Part shown: positions 23,966-34,203 of the stretch, in pieces | Layout: the number at the start of each line of letters is the position of its first letter | How positions within the stretch are numbered: the stretch's first letter is position 1 | Assembly: GCF_023707985.1 (NCBI RefSeq) | Contig: NZ_BRCF01000001.1 | Span: 651,915-715,914 of the forward strand | Direction of reading: 5' to 3' | Length of the DNA: 64,000 bases | Source of the DNA: Sporosarcina sp. NCCP-2716 | Lineage (GTDB): Bacteria > Bacillota > Bacilli > Bacillales_A > Planococcaceae | The notes under the pieces: model-generated | What the model was told of the DNA's origin: nothing | Databases searched by the model: none | What the model saw: only the letters and a program-made list of their open reading frames with translations | Program-made: the position numbers and the translations under genes

Positions 23966-24984
23966 TGCAAAAAGATTACGAACAGCTGCCTCAAGACAAA
24001 TTCAAGCGCATCACGCTGAACAGTGACCACGCCGAGCGAATTGCAAAACCGAGTCTGAGTTTCTGGCAGGATGCCTGGCTGCGTCTCCGCAAAAACAAAG
24101 GGGCTGTCGTCAGCTTGGTCGTCCTCGTGCTGATGATCATCCTGGCACTCGTCGGTCCTCATCTGAATGGCCATGATGGCACGACACAAAATCTGCGTCA
24201 TGCGAACCTGCCTCCTAAAATGCAGGGGATCGAAAACCTCGGTGTCATGGACGGTGTCGGGAACCTCGGCGGCAAGAAAATCGATCTGTACGAAATGAAG
24301 AAAGTCGATGAATACTACTGGTTCGGAACAGACGGCCTCGGCCGGGATCTATTCACCCGCCTTTGGCAGGGTACTCAGATCTCGCTTCTGATTGCGTTTG
24401 TCGCAGCGATGATCGATCTGGTGATCGGTGTCATCTATGGCGGGGTCTCCGGATACTTCGGCGGCCGGACGGATGATATCATGCAGCGGATCGTAGAAAT
24501 TCTGATCGGAATCCCTACGCTCATCGTCGTCATCCTCATGCTGATGATCATGGAGCCGGGAATCAAAGCGATCATTATTGCAATTTCCATTACCGGCTGG
24601 ATCGGGATGTCACGGATCGTACGAGCACAAATCTTGAAATTTAAAAACCAGGAGTTTGTACTGGCTGCCCGGACACTCGGAACGAATGATAAAAAGATTA
24701 TGTCGAAGCACCTCATGCCAAACGTGCTCGGTATTATCATCATCAATACGATGTTTACGATTCCGAATGCGATTTTCTTTGAAGCTTTCTTGAGTTTCAT
24801 CGGAATTGGGCTTCAACCGCCAAATGCCTCTCTTGGTACGCTAATCAATGATGGTTACAAAGTGATGGAACACCAGCCGTACGTCCTGCTGTTCCCCGCA
24901 ATTGTAATCAGTGTTCTCATGATTGCCTTCAACCTGATCGGTGACGGCTTGCGTGATGCACTCGATCCGAAGATGAAAGACTGA
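23965..24984 (+). CDS. oppC: Oligopeptide ABC transporter permease OppC
   Basis: A 339-residue permease, OppC/DppC type, with the long cytoplasmic N terminus of the family, then a membrane helix at about 45-70. The conserved YYWFGTDGLGRDLFTRLWQG and the EAA loop FVLAARTLGTNDKKIMSKHLMPN are present. The start ATG shares its A with the oppB stop. It forms the translocation path with OppB. Confidence 0.93.
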   Translation: MQKDYEQLPQDKFKRITLNSDHAERIAKPSLSFWQDAWLRLRKNKGAVVSLVVLVLMIILALVGPHLNGHDGTTQNLRHANLPPKMQGIENLGVMDGVGNLGGKKIDLYEMKKVDEYYWFGTDGLGRDLFTRLWQGTQISLLIAFVAAMIDLVIGVIYGGVSGYFGGRTDDIMQRIVEILIGIPTLIVVILMLMIMEPGIKAIIIAISITGWIGMSRIVRAQILKFKNQEFVLAARTLGTNDKKIMSKHLMPNVLGIIIINTMFTIPNAIFFEAFLSFIGIGLQPPNASLGTLINDGYKVMEHQPYVLLFPAIVISVLMIAFNLIGDGLRDALDPKMKD

Positions 24985-25000
24985 TAAGGAGGAAAGCGGT

Positions 25001-26062
25001 ATGACTAAAATATTACAAGTGAAAGATCTGGAGCTTTCCTTCCATACATTTGCAGGAGAAGTGAAAGCGATCCGCGGCGTGAATTTCGATTTGAACAAAG
25101 GAGAGACACTGGCGATTGTCGGGGAGTCGGGATCCGGTAAGTCGGTAACGACCAAGTCGATCATGCGGCTGCTGCCGGAGTCGAGCTCCGAGTTCAAGAA
25201 CGGGGAAATCCTCTTCAACGGAAAAGATCTGACGAAGCTCCCGGAACAGGAAATGCAGAAGATCCGCGGCAAAGATATCTCGATGATCTTCCAGGACCCG
25301 ATGACTTCCCTGAATCCGACGATGACGATCGGCAAACAGGTCATGGAGCCGATCTTGAAGCACCAGAAAGTGAGCAAGGCGAAAGCCCGAAAAGTCGCCA
25401 TCGAACTGCTTGCGATGGTCGGCATCCCGAATGCGGAAAACCGGTACAAAATGTATCCGCACCAGTTCTCAGGCGGTCAGCGTCAGCGGATCGTCATTGC
25501 GACGGCGCTTGCGTGCAACCCGCAGATCCTCATTGCGGATGAACCGACAACTGCGCTTGACGTAACGATCCAGGCACAGATCCTCGAGCTCATGAAGGAC
25601 ATCCAGAAGAAGATTGACACATCCATCATCTTCATCACCCATGATCTCGGTGTCGTGGCGAACGTCGCGGACCGCGTGGCTGTCATGTACGGCGGCAAGA
25701 TCGTCGAAATCGGCACGGTCGATGAAATATTCTACAACCCGCAACATCCTTACACGTGGGGTCTGTTGAGCTCGATGCCGTCGATGGACGTCAACGAGGA
25801 GAAACTGTACGCAATCCCAGGAACGCCGCCAGACTTGCTGTTCCCGCCAAAAGGCGATGCTTTCGCATTGCGGAGTGAGTATGCGCTGCAGATCGACATG
25901 GAGGAACCGCCGCCGTTCTTCCAAGTGAGCGAAACGCACTATGCGGCTACATGGCTCCTGCATCCGCAGGCACCACAAGTGGAACCACCCGCTGCAATCA
26001 TCGAACGGATGCGGACATTCCCGGGAAGCCGTTACTACGAAGCGACAGGAGGGCGTGCATAA
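25001..26062 (+). CDS. oppD: Oligopeptide ABC transporter ATPase OppD
   Basis: A 353-residue ATPase: Walker A GESGSGKSVT, Q-loop FQDPMTSLNP, signature FSGGQRQRI, Walker B ILIADEPTTALDVT, H-loop ITHDLG. The C-terminal oligopeptide-transporter extension is present (YTWGLLSSMPSMD, IPGTPPDLLFPPKGDAF), although the Cys residues that bind an iron-sulfur cluster in some relatives are not apparent. ATG 25001 follows AAGGAGG. Its stop overlaps the oppF start. Confidence 0.93.
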   Translation: MTKILQVKDLELSFHTFAGEVKAIRGVNFDLNKGETLAIVGESGSGKSVTTKSIMRLLPESSSEFKNGEILFNGKDLTKLPEQEMQKIRGKDISMIFQDPMTSLNPTMTIGKQVMEPILKHQKVSKAKARKVAIELLAMVGIPNAENRYKMYPHQFSGGQRQRIVIATALACNPQILIADEPTTALDVTIQAQILELMKDIQKKIDTSIIFITHDLGVVANVADRVAVMYGGKIVEIGTVDEIFYNPQHPYTWGLLSSMPSMDVNEEKLYAIPGTPPDLLFPPKGDAFALRSEYALQIDMEEPPPFFQVSETHYAATWLLHPQAPQVEPPAAIIERMRTFPGSRYYEATGGRA

Positions 26063-27003
26063 TGGCTGATGTATTACTCGAAGTGAAAAACCTGAAACAG
26101 TATTTCAATGAAGGCAAACCGTCGGAAGTGCGCGCCATCGACGACATCAGTTTCTCCATCAACCGGGGAGAGACTTTCGGGCTGGTCGGTGAGTCCGGCT
26201 GCGGGAAATCGACGACCGGACGAACGATCATCCGCCTGTATGACGCGACAGACGGGGAAGTCCTCTTCGACGGCGTCAATGTCCAGGACAAGAAATCGAA
26301 ATCAGCCAACAAGGAATTCAACCGCAAGATGCAGATGATCTTCCAGGATCCGTACGCATCACTGAACCCGCGGATGAAAGTCATGGACATCATCGCTGAA
26401 GGGATCGACGTCCACGGCTTGGCGAAATCACGGAAAGAGCGGAGAGACCGTGTCATTCAGCTTCTTGAAACCGTCGGACTGAACCGGGAGCACGCCGAAC
26501 GCTATCCGCACGAATTCTCTGGCGGTCAGCGTCAGCGGATCGGGATCGCCCGTGCACTTGCGGTCGATCCCGAGTTCATCATCGCGGACGAACCAATTTC
26601 GGCACTTGACGTGTCCATCCAGGCACAGGTCGTCAACTTGCTGAAAGAACTTCAGGAAGAACGGGGATTGACGTATTTGTTCATCGCCCACGATCTGTCG
26701 ATGGTCAAATACATTTCGGACCGGATCGGTGTCATGTATTTCGGCAAGCTTGTCGAAATGGCACCTGCGGAGGAACTGTACCGCAACCCGATGCATGCGT
26801 ATACGAAATCGCTACTGTCGGCGATTCCGCTTCCGGATCCGCGGTATGAACGTACGCGTGTGCGGACCCCATACAACCCGAAGGATCACCAGTACGGAGC
26901 CGGCGACACAGTCCAATTCCGAGAGATTGCGCCGGAGCATTTCGTATTATGCTCCGACAAGGAATTCGAAGAGATGAAAGCGGCCCATACACAGAACGCC
27001 TGA
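26062..27003 (+). CDS. oppF: Oligopeptide ABC transporter ATPase OppF
   Basis: A 313-residue ATPase, partner of OppD: Walker A GESGCGKSTTGR, FQDPYASLNPRMKV, FSGGQRQRIGIARAL, Walker B FIIADEPISALDVS, and the C-terminal extension with HAYTKSLLSAIPLPDP. The ATG at 26062 shares the A of the oppD stop. A good terminator follows. In Bacillales Opp importers feed cells with peptides and may import signalling peptides. Confidence 0.93.
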   Translation: MADVLLEVKNLKQYFNEGKPSEVRAIDDISFSINRGETFGLVGESGCGKSTTGRTIIRLYDATDGEVLFDGVNVQDKKSKSANKEFNRKMQMIFQDPYASLNPRMKVMDIIAEGIDVHGLAKSRKERRDRVIQLLETVGLNREHAERYPHEFSGGQRQRIGIARALAVDPEFIIADEPISALDVSIQAQVVNLLKELQEERGLTYLFIAHDLSMVKYISDRIGVMYFGKLVEMAPAEELYRNPMHAYTKSLLSAIPLPDPRYERTRVRTPYNPKDHQYGAGDTVQFREIAPEHFVLCSDKEFEEMKAAHTQNA

Positions 27004-27008
27004 TCAGA

Positions 27009-27056
27009 AGAAGAGCCCGGAACCTCCCATACGGAGATTCCGGGCTCTTCCTTTGC
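27009..27056. terminator. Bidirectional terminator between oppF and glnA
   Basis: AAGAGCCCGGAA paired with TTCCGGGCTCTT around a 14-base loop, with CCTTTG after it and a TTCTTC run on the minus side. It separates convergent oppF and glnA. Confidence 0.85.
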
Positions 27057-27061
27057 TTCGG

Positions 27062-28396
27062 TCAATAGATCTTCATGTAACGGTCGAGCTCCCATGGATG
27101 GACGGTGATGCGGTAGCTGTCCCATTCCGCTTGTTTCGCCGCTTTGTAGTTCGCGTAAATATGACTGCCGAGCGCTTCCTGGACGACCGTGTCTTCCGCC
27201 AGCGCAAGCAGGGCGTGGTCGAGGTCTGTCGGCAGGGTGACGATGCCGGCCTCTGTCAGTTCATCAGCATTCATCTCATAGATGTTGCGGTCGCATGGCT
27301 CGCCGGGATCGAGTCCGCGGCGGATTCCGTCGAGCCCCGCTTTCAGGATAGCGGCAAGGGCCAGGTACGGATTCGCCACCGAGTCGACGGAGCGCACTTC
27401 GATACGGGTGCTCAAGCCCCGGGAAGCCGGAATGCGGATTAGCGGGCTCCGGTTCTGGGCGGACCAGGCAATATAGCACGGCGCTTCGTAGCCCGGTACT
27501 AAACGCTTGTAGGAGTTGACCGTCGGGTTCGTGATCGCAGTGAACCCTTTGACATGTTCGAGAATGCCGGCCATGAACTGGTAGGCGGTGCTGCTCAGTT
27601 TGCGCTCGCCGTGTTCATCGAAAAACATGTTATCGCCGTCCTTGAACAGCGAAATGTTGCAGTGCATGCCGGAACCGTTCACACCGAACAGCGGTTTCGG
27701 CATGAACGTTGCGTGCAGTCCGTGTTTGCGGGCGATCGTCTTGACGACCAGTTTGAACGTCTGGATATGATCGCACGCCGTGAGTGCATCGGCATATTTG
27801 AAATCGATTTCGTGCTGGCCGGGTGCTGCTTCGTGGTGGGACGCTTCTACTTCGAAGCCGAGCGCTTCCAGTTCGAGGACGATATCCCGGCGGCAGTTCT
27901 CCCCGAGGTCGAGCGGGGCGAAATCGAAGTAATCACCATGGTCGTTCAGTTCCATCGTCGGTTGGCCGCTGCTGTCGAGTTTGAAGAGGAAGAATTCAGG
28001 TTCCGGTCCGAGGTTGAAGTCGGTGAAGCCCATGTCTTCCATCTCGCGGAGCACCCGTTTCAGATTGCCGCGCGGGTCGCCGGGGAACGGCTGTCCGTCC
28101 GCGAGGGACACATCACAGATCAGGCGCGCCACTTTTCCCGTACCGGACGGCCATGGGAATACCATCCATGTATCCAGATCGGGGATGAGATACATATCCG
28201 ATTCTTCAATCCTGACAAACCCTTCGATGGAAGAGCCGTCGAACATCATTTTGTTGTCCAGTGCTTTGTCGAGCTGGCTGATCGGAATTTCGACGTTTTT
28301 GATCATCCCGAGGATGTCGGTGAATTGCAGTCGGACGAAATTGACGTTGTCTTCTTTCACGTACTTGCGGATATCGTCTTTGGTTGTCTTCCTCAT
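27062..28396 (-). CDS. glnA: Type I glutamine synthetase (copy A, Arg62)
   Basis: A 444-residue glutamine synthetase that condenses glutamate and ammonia with ATP. It is closely similar to B. subtilis GlnA and of the same length: [57 protein letters not shown] and RIPASRG are all present. Residue 62 is Arg, the residue tied to glutamine feedback inhibition in the B. subtilis (GSI-alpha) enzyme. No glnR precedes it; a second glutamine synthetase (copy B) lies 160 bases upstream in the same direction, with a terminator and a new promoter between them, so the two can be regulated separately. Confidence 0.94.
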   Translation of the reverse strand: MRKTTKDDIRKYVKEDNVNFVRLQFTDILGMIKNVEIPISQLDKALDNKMMFDGSSIEGFVRIEESDMYLIPDLDTWMVFPWPSGTGKVARLICDVSLADGQPFPGDPRGNLKRVLREMEDMGFTDFNLGPEPEFFLFKLDSSGQPTMELNDHGDYFDFAPLDLGENCRRDIVLELEALGFEVEASHHEAAPGQHEIDFKYADALTACDHIQTFKLVVKTIARKHGLHATFMPKPLFGVNGSGMHCNISLFKDGDNMFFDEHGERKLSSTAYQFMAGILEHVKGFTAITNPTVNSYKRLVPGYEAPCYIAWSAQNRSPLIRIPASRGLSTRIEVRSVDSVANPYLALAAILKAGLDGIRRGLDPGEPCDRNIYEMNADELTEAGIVTLPTDLDHALLALAEDTVVQEALGSHIYANYKAAKQAEWDSYRITVHPWELDRYMKIY

Positions 28397-28459
28397 CAGG
28401 CCACTTCCTTCATGTCGGTTTCATATTAGCGCACTGTCACGGCTGCTTAATATTTTTTT

Positions 28460-28488
28460 ATATTACGGAAACAGCGACCGCTTGACAA
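28460..28488 (-). promoter_or_regulatory. SigA-type promoter of glnA copy A
   Basis: On the minus strand TTGTCA (28488-28483), 17-bp spacer, TAATAT (28465-28460). It lies between the copy-B terminator and the copy-A start. A TGTNA-N7-TNACA site for GlnR/TnrA was looked for nearby and not found. Confidence 0.65.
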
Positions 28489-28519
28489 GAAGTTTTTTGT
28501 GTCGGTTTTCAGTCCATGT

Positions 28520-28546
28520 AAAAACCGGACACGCAGGGGTGTCCGG
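28520..28546 (-). terminator. Terminator of glnA copy B
   Basis: On the minus strand CCGGACAC pairs with GTGTCCGG around a 6-base loop, followed by TTTTT. Confidence 0.88.
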
Positions 28547-28558
28547 CTTAAGTGCAGG

Positions 28559-29893
28559 TCAGTAGATTTTGCGGTATTCATCGATCTCCCACGGATGGAC
28601 GGTGATCCGGTAGCTGTCCCATTCCTTCTGTTTCACCTCGCGGAAGTTTCGGTAGATGTGCGGCCCTAGGGCTTCCTGTACGACCGGGTCGCCGTCGAGC
28701 GCGAACAGGGCATGGTCGAGGTCGGTCGGCAGCATGGAAATGCCTTCTTCCTTCAGGTCCTGTTCGGACATGTCATAGAGGTTGCGGTCACACGGCTGTC
28801 CCGGGTCTAGCTGCTGCTCGATGCCGCTCAGGCCGGCTTTCAGGATGGCAGCGAGCGCGAGGTACGGATTCGCCACAGAATCGACGGACCGGAGTTCGAT
28901 GCGCGTGCTCAAGCCCCGTGAAGCGGGAATCCGGACGACCGGGCTGCGGTTCTGTGCAGACCAGGCGATGTAACAAGGCGCTTCGTAGTCGGGAACAAGC
29001 CGCTTGTAGGAGTTGACGATCGGATTCGTGATTGCGGTCATCCCCTTCACGTGCTTCAGGACGCCGGCCATGAACTGATACGCTGTCGTGCTCAGCTGAT
29101 CGTCCGTCTGTTCGTCATAGAACGTGTTCTGTCCGTCTTTGAACAGGGACACGTTGCAGTGCATGCCAGATCCGTTCACACCGAAAATCGGCTTCGGCAT
29201 GAACGTCGCATGCAGGCCGTGTTCGCGGGCGATTGTCTTGACGACGAGTTTAAACGTCTGGATATTGTCGCATGCTTTCAAGGCGTCCGCATATTTGAAA
29301 TCGATCTCATGCTGACCGGGAGCGGATTCATGGTGGGACGCTTCCACTTCGAAGCCGAGCTCCTCGAGCTGCAGGACGATATCCCGGCGGCAGTCTTCAC
29401 CGAGGTCGAGCGGCGAGAAGTCGAAATAGTCGCCGTCATCGTTCACATGCATCGTCGGTTCCCCGTGACGGTCCAGTTTAAAAAGGAAGAACTCCGGCTC
29501 GGGTCCGAGATTGAACTGTGTAAAGCCCATTGCTTCCATCTCTTTCAGCACTCGTTTCAAATTGCCTCTCGGATCACCGGGGAACGGGGAACCGTCCGCC
29601 TGGCAGACATCACAGATCAGCCGCGCGACTTTGCCGGTGCCTGACGCCCACGGGAACACCATCCATGTATCGAGGTCCGGGACGAGGTACATGTCCGATG
29701 CTTCGATTTTCGTGAAGCCTTCGATGGATGACCCGTCGAACATCATCTTGTTATCGAGCGCTTTGCCGAGCTGACTCACCGGGATCTCCACGCTTTTGAT
29801 CATCCCGAGAATGTCGGTGATCTGCAGGCGGATGAAATTCACATTCTCCTCCTTTGCATACTGCTGAATGTCTTCTTTCGTCGTTTTACTCAT
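28559..29893 (-). CDS. glnA: Type I glutamine synthetase (copy B, Lys62)
   Basis: A second 444-residue glutamine synthetase, colinear with copy A over its whole length with no gaps seen and clearly a tandem paralogue. Catalytic segments [36 protein letters not shown] and RIPASRG are intact, so it should be active. It differs at the feedback position: GFTKIEASD gives Lys62 in place of Arg62. Other differences cluster in the loops and the C-terminal third. ATG 29893 follows a weak GGACGTGCC region. It has its own terminator. No GlnR gene lies upstream; a Ca2+/H+ antiporter is divergent. Confidence 0.93.
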   Translation of the reverse strand: MSKTTKEDIQQYAKEENVNFIRLQITDILGMIKSVEIPVSQLGKALDNKMMFDGSSIEGFTKIEASDMYLVPDLDTWMVFPWASGTGKVARLICDVCQADGSPFPGDPRGNLKRVLKEMEAMGFTQFNLGPEPEFFLFKLDRHGEPTMHVNDDGDYFDFSPLDLGEDCRRDIVLQLEELGFEVEASHHESAPGQHEIDFKYADALKACDNIQTFKLVVKTIAREHGLHATFMPKPIFGVNGSGMHCNVSLFKDGQNTFYDEQTDDQLSTTAYQFMAGVLKHVKGMTAITNPIVNSYKRLVPDYEAPCYIAWSAQNRSPVVRIPASRGLSTRIELRSVDSVANPYLALAAILKAGLSGIEQQLDPGQPCDRNLYDMSEQDLKEEGISMLPTDLDHALFALDGDPVVQEALGPHIYRNFREVKQKEWDSYRITVHPWEIDEYRKIY

Positions 29894-30084
29894 GAAGGCA
29901 CGTCCTTTGTCTTTTTTCTGTAACGTTATGTGATGGATATCACTCCACCTTATGTATAACCTATTTTCATAGTTTCAGTCCTGGAAAATCCAGTTAGCAG
30001 GGAAGCGGCCATTTTTTTCGTCGGTCCTGCCGCACGCAGCGGAAAGTGGGTATAGAAGAATGTCAGAAAGGAGGAAGAGGGAAG

Positions 30085-31137
30085 ATGAATCGTATCTTTT
30101 CAATCGTAGTTTTCACAGGCGTGCCTGTTGTCGCGATCGGTGCGTTCCTGCACTGGTCGGACATTCTCATGTTCGTCCTCAGCTGTATCACGATCATCGG
30201 CCTGTCCGGATTCATCGGACGGGCGACGGAGAGTCTCGCCATCGTGAGCGGACCGCGGATCGGAGGGCTGCTCAATGCCACCTTCGGCAACGCCGTCGAA
30301 CTGATCATCTCCATCTTTACATTGAAAGCCGGGCTGATCGGTATCGTGCTCGCCTCATTGACAGGTTCGGTGCTCGGCAACCTGCTGCTCGTGCTCGGCC
30401 TGTCATTCTTCGCAGGAGGGGTGAAGTTCAAACGCCAGCGCTTCAGCCTGCAGGACGCACGGTATAATTCAGGCCTGCTCATTTTTGCAATCATCATCGC
30501 ATTCATCATACCGGAAGTGTTTTCGATTTCGATGAACCCGGCGAAGACGTTCAATCTGAGTGTCGGGATTTCGGTCATACTGATCGCCATCTACCTGGCG
30601 GGGCTGTTTTTCAAACTCGTCACACACCGGGGGGTCTTCGCTTCGGGGGATGAGGAGACGGTTGAAGAGGAAGTGCCGGAATGGACCAAGGGGAAATCGA
30701 TCCTCGTCCTGCTGCTGAGCACGGTCGCCGTCGCATTCGTCTCCGAACGGCTCGTCGGCACATTCGAGACGCTCGGCCGTCAGTTCGGCTGGTCGGAGCT
30801 GTTCATCGGGATCATTATCGTCGCAATCGTCGGTAATGCAGCGGAGCACGTGTCTGCCGTGACGATGGCGATGAAGAACCGGATGGACGTCTCCGTCGAG
30901 ATCGCGGTCGGGTCAACACTTCAGGTCGCGATGTTCGTCGCACCGGCCCTCGTGCTTATCTCATTATTCATGCCTGTCGAGATGCCTCTCGTGTTCACGA
31001 TACAGGAATTGGTCGCAATGGTGACCGCAGCTCTGCTCGTCATCAACTTATCGAACGACGGGGAGTCGAACTGGTTCGAGGGGCTGATCCTGTTTGCGGC
31101 GTACCTGATCATGGCGATCGGCTTCTATTTACTGTAA
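30085..31137 (+). CDS. cax: Calcium/proton antiporter (CaCA superfamily)
   Basis: A 350-residue membrane antiporter matching the Cax/ChaA type (B. subtilis YfkE is the same size). The two inverted alpha repeats are clear: GNAVELIISIFTLKAG in the first half and GNAAEHVSAVTMAMKNRMD in the second, each carrying the Glu that binds Ca2+. An acidic loop (GDEETVEEEVPEW, about 190-205) separates the halves. About eleven helices are expected. ATG 30085 follows GAGGGAAG, with AAAGGAGG a little further upstream. It exports Ca2+ in exchange for protons. Confidence 0.92.
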   Translation: MNRIFSIVVFTGVPVVAIGAFLHWSDILMFVLSCITIIGLSGFIGRATESLAIVSGPRIGGLLNATFGNAVELIISIFTLKAGLIGIVLASLTGSVLGNLLLVLGLSFFAGGVKFKRQRFSLQDARYNSGLLIFAIIIAFIIPEVFSISMNPAKTFNLSVGISVILIAIYLAGLFFKLVTHRGVFASGDEETVEEEVPEWTKGKSILVLLLSTVAVAFVSERLVGTFETLGRQFGWSELFIGIIIVAIVGNAAEHVSAVTMAMKNRMDVSVEIAVGSTLQVAMFVAPALVLISLFMPVEMPLVFTIQELVAMVTAALLVINLSNDGESNWFEGLILFAAYLIMAIGFYLL

Positions 31138-31157
31138 TACGTTTGGGAGTATATGAA

Positions 31158-31183
31158 AAAGACCGCAGTCAGCTGCGGTCTTT
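31158..31183. terminator. Bidirectional terminator between cax and msrA
   Basis: AAAGACCGCAG paired with CTGCGGTCTTT around TCAG. It overlaps the last codons of msrA. Confidence 0.82.
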
Positions 31184-31702
31184 CCAATGGGCATTGATGA
31201 ATTCATCGCGTCCGGACTGGGCGCGGTCGGCTTCATAGGCTGCCTTTTCACGTTTATAGAAATCCTGGTGGTAGTCTTCTGCCGGATAAAATCGCTCTGC
31301 AGGACGGATGTCCGTGACGATCGGTTTACTGAACCTGCCGCTCTTCTCCAAATCCCGCCTCGACTGTTCAGCAGCTTCCCGCTGGCCGTCCGTCGTATAG
31401 AAGATGGCGGTCGTATAGGAATGCCCGCGGTCCTGGAACTGGCCGCCTGCGTCGGTCGGGTCGATCTGCTCCCAGTAGATCGGCAGCAGCTGCGCGTAAG
31501 GGAACTTGTCCGGATCGTATGTGATCTCCACGACTTCCAAGTGACCGGAATCCCCGGCTTTCACCTGCTCGTACGTCGGGTTCTCGATTGTGCCGCCCAT
31601 ATAGCCGGACACGACTTCCTCGATACCGTCCCATTCCGTGAACGGTTTGACCATGCACCAGAAACAGCCGCCTGCGAAGACCGCTTTTTCGAAATTCGCC
31701 AT
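31169..31702 (-). CDS. msrA: Peptide-methionine (S)-S-oxide reductase
   Basis: A 177-residue MsrA, which repairs methionine S-sulfoxide. The active-site motif GGCFWC is at residues 11-16 (Cys13 nucleophile); [26 protein letters not shown] and [14 protein letters not shown] are family blocks. The length equals B. subtilis MsrA. The start is the ATG at 31702, 8 bases after AAAGGTG; an ATG two codons earlier is too close to the RBS. MsrB is neither fused nor adjacent. Confidence 0.94.
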   Translation of the reverse strand: MANFEKAVFAGGCFWCMVKPFTEWDGIEEVVSGYMGGTIENPTYEQVKAGDSGHLEVVEITYDPDKFPYAQLLPIYWEQIDPTDAGGQFQDRGHSYTTAIFYTTDGQREAAEQSRRDLEKSGRFSKPIVTDIRPAERFYPAEDYHQDFYKREKAAYEADRAQSGRDEFINAHWKDRS

Positions 31703-31779
31703 CTGCATTACACCTTTCTTCAATAACCTGAATGCTTTAATAGTAGCCGCTCGCCGAACAGGTGTAAAGCGATTGAGCA

Positions 31780-31788
31780 TGATATAAT
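31780..31788 (+). promoter_or_regulatory. Extended -10 promoter for the LCP gene
   Basis: TGATATAAT (TG-N-TATAAT) at 31780-31788, about 75 bases before the LCP start. The -35 is not conserved. Confidence 0.55.
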
Positions 31789-31861
31789 GGAGACCCGGCA
31801 TGCAACCAGGGACCGAGCGGGGCGTCCTGTTTTGTGACTTCATCATTGGGGGAATAGATAC

Positions 31862-32824
31862 ATGGCAGAACATTATGAAGGCCCGCACCCGAAACGGCGC
31901 AGGCGGCGGAGATTGAGGAAAGGCAGAGTGCTGCTGACCTGTCTGCTCGTCGCGTTCATCGGGGCAGGACTTTTTGCGTCTTATCAATATATGGCGGGCA
32001 AGCGGGCGGCTGCGAAAAATGCGATCGAACCCGGTAGTTTCGAAGGCGATCTCCAGGATCCGGCCGCTTCCTCCGTCGAGAATTACTTGCTCCTCGGTGC
32101 GGATGACGACGGCAGCGGCCGTTCACGGACCGATACGATAATGGTGCTTTCGTGGGACAAGCAGGCGAAGACGATGAAACTCGTGTCGTTCATGCGTGAT
32201 ATTTACGCAGACATCCCGGGCTTCAAATCGTACAAACTGAATACAGCCTATTACTTGGGCGGCGTCCAGACGGCGAAGGACACGATCACCGGCATGTTCG
32301 ACTTGCCGATCCATCATTATGCGATTGTCGATTTCGATAATTTCGAAACGATCGCCGACGCGGCATTCCCGGACGGCGTGGAGATCGACGTGGAAAAGGA
32401 GATGTCCGAGAAGATCGGCGTGTCGCTGATGGCGGGCACCCACCAGCTGAATGGGAAGGAACTCCTCGGCTACGCACGCTTCCGGGCAGATGCAGAAGGG
32501 GATTTCGGCCGGGTGCGACGTCAGCAGCAAGTGCTCACAGCGGTCAAACGCCAGGCGAGGACACCGGGCATGCTCGTGCGGGCGCCGAAGATCGCCGGTG
32601 TGCTGTCACAGACGATCCAAACCGATTTGACGTCGAAAGAAGAACTGTCGCGCATCGTCAGTCTGCTCGTTTCGGGCGGTGCGGATATTGAAACGATGAC
32701 TGTGCCGGTGAAAGGTTCCTATTCGTTCGCGGACTATTCACATGCAGGCTCTGTAATCGAAGTGAACCTGGAAGAAAATCGGCAGGCGGTGCGTGCGTTC
32801 CTCGATGGAGGGCCCGCCCGCTGA
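31862..32824 (+). CDS. LytR-CpsA-Psr (LCP) family cell-wall ligase
   Basis: A 320-residue membrane-anchored LCP protein. LCP enzymes transfer wall teichoic acid or other glycopolymers from lipid carriers to peptidoglycan. A basic cytoplasmic start ([13 protein letters not shown]) is followed by one membrane helix (about 25-45) and the extracellular LCP domain: [43 protein letters not shown] and [19 protein letters not shown], with the Arg and Asp residues that bind pyrophosphate and metal. Start ATG 31862 follows GGGGGAA. The AI-2E family gene follows in the same direction 20 bases later. Confidence 0.92.
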   Translation: MAEHYEGPHPKRRRRRRLRKGRVLLTCLLVAFIGAGLFASYQYMAGKRAAAKNAIEPGSFEGDLQDPAASSVENYLLLGADDDGSGRSRTDTIMVLSWDKQAKTMKLVSFMRDIYADIPGFKSYKLNTAYYLGGVQTAKDTITGMFDLPIHHYAIVDFDNFETIADAAFPDGVEIDVEKEMSEKIGVSLMAGTHQLNGKELLGYARFRADAEGDFGRVRRQQQVLTAVKRQARTPGMLVRAPKIAGVLSQTIQTDLTSKEELSRIVSLLVSGGADIETMTVPVKGSYSFADYSHAGSVIEVNLEENRQAVRAFLDGGPAR

Positions 32825-32843
32825 CCTTGAAAGGGTGAAAGCT

Positions 32844-34070
32844 GTGGCAGAAGAGTACGAACCGCAAAACCGAAATGGCAACGGAGCGTCCGGCGGCCCG
32901 GTGAAGGATCGGATCATCCGGTTCCTCGGGGGGAAAACGACGCTTTTCATCCTGATCGTCCTGCTGCTGGCAGGCGTCAATATTATGATTTTTGATAAGA
33001 TCTCGTTCATCTTCTATCCATTCCGTGTGCTCTTCTCGGTGGTCGTGCTGCCGATCGTGCTGTCTGCGATCCTGTTCTACTTGCTCCGGCCGCTGCTGCA
33101 GCTGCTGGAGAAAGCGCGGATCCCGAAAACGTGGGGCATCGCTATCATCTTCCTGACGGCGATCGGACTGATCACTTTGCTTGTCTTCCTGGTCCTGCCG
33201 TTTTTGAAACTGCAGTTCTGGAAGCTGGTCGACGAGTTCCCGACGTACTTCAACGAACTCGTGCTCACGCTCGATTCGTTCCTGAGCCATTCGATCTTCG
33301 CGCCGTATTACAATCAGCTCGACATCAATGCTGCGGAACTTCTAGACTCCGGTCTGGAGAACATCGGACAGACGATCGCCGATACGCTCGGAGGGATCGC
33401 GTCGGGACTGACGGTCTTCATCTCTAAATTGACGGGCATCATCCTGTCGATCGTCACGGTGCCGATCATCCTCTTCTACATGCTGAAGGACGGCGATAAA
33501 CTGCCGGGGTACGTCATGAAACTGCTGCCGCCCCGTATGAGGGACGATGCAGAGTCGATCATGGGCGATGCGGACAAACAGATCAGTGCATACATACAAG
33601 GACAGATCCTCGTGGCGGTCTGTATCGGCACGATGGTCACGATCGGTTTCCTGATCATCGACATGAAATACGCACTCCTGCTCGGCGTGCTCGCCATGTT
33701 CACGAGTGTCGTACCTTATCTCGGTCCGGTGATCGCCATCACTCCGGCGATCATCATCGCGATCGTGACGTCACCGTTCATGCTCGTCAAGCTGGCCATC
33801 GTCTGGACGATCGTCCAAGTGATCGAAGGGAAGTTCATCTCCCCGCAGATCATGGGCAAGACGCTGCACATCCACCCGATCACGATCATCTTCGTCCTGC
33901 TGACGGGCGGTTCGCTGTTCGGCATCCCGGGTGTCATCGTCGGGATACCGGGCTATGCATTGCTGAAAGTGCTGACTACCCATTTGTTCAAACTGCTGAA
34001 ACTGCGCTACAACAAATATGAAGTCGACGTCCGCATGCATTTCGAACGTCCGCCTGCGAAAGATGAATGA
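32844..34070 (+). CDS. AI-2E family transporter (PerM-like)
   Basis: A 408-residue integral membrane protein of the AI-2E transporter (UPF0118/PerM) family. Segments include LFILIVLLLAGVNIMIF near the N terminus, LVFLVLPFLKLQFWKLV, the signature VPIILFYMLKDGDKLP, and VPYLGPVIAITPAIIIAIVTSP with GKTLHIHPITIIFVLL near the C terminus. Members include Na+/H+ antiporters and proteins suspected of autoinducer export; the substrate is uncertain. GTG 32844 after AAAGGGTG is chosen; the frame is open to 32793 inside the LCP gene. Confidence 0.88.
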   Translation: MAEEYEPQNRNGNGASGGPVKDRIIRFLGGKTTLFILIVLLLAGVNIMIFDKISFIFYPFRVLFSVVVLPIVLSAILFYLLRPLLQLLEKARIPKTWGIAIIFLTAIGLITLLVFLVLPFLKLQFWKLVDEFPTYFNELVLTLDSFLSHSIFAPYYNQLDINAAELLDSGLENIGQTIADTLGGIASGLTVFISKLTGIILSIVTVPIILFYMLKDGDKLPGYVMKLLPPRMRDDAESIMGDADKQISAYIQGQILVAVCIGTMVTIGFLIIDMKYALLLGVLAMFTSVVPYLGPVIAITPAIIIAIVTSPFMLVKLAIVWTIVQVIEGKFISPQIMGKTLHIHPITIIFVLLTGGSLFGIPGVIVGIPGYALLKVLTTHLFKLLKLRYNKYEVDVRMHFERPPAKDE

Positions 34071-34083
34071 TTAAGAGAAGACC

Positions 34084-34112
34084 GGTATCCGCTTTGGCGG
34101 ATGCCTTTTTTT
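34084..34112 (+). terminator. Terminator after the AI-2E family gene
   Basis: GGTATCCGC paired with GCGGATGCC (one G-U) around TTTG, then TTTTTTT. Confidence 0.88.
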
Positions 34113-34203
34113 GCGGGCGGAAACAGGGAGTTGAAGACGATAATAATATTATGTAAAGCTGATAGGCGATTGGCTGGTGAATGGCGGGGGCGGGGAGGGG
34201 GTT

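Noticed and set aside
27554..28429. 291-codon plus-strand frame over glnA copy A
   Set aside because: Antisense shadow of glutamine synthetase; an equivalent frame occurs over copy B simply because the genes are similar.
28397..28558. GlnR/TnrA operator between the glutamine synthetase genes
   Set aside because: No TGTNA-N7-TNACA match was found by eye in this gap or just upstream of copy B.
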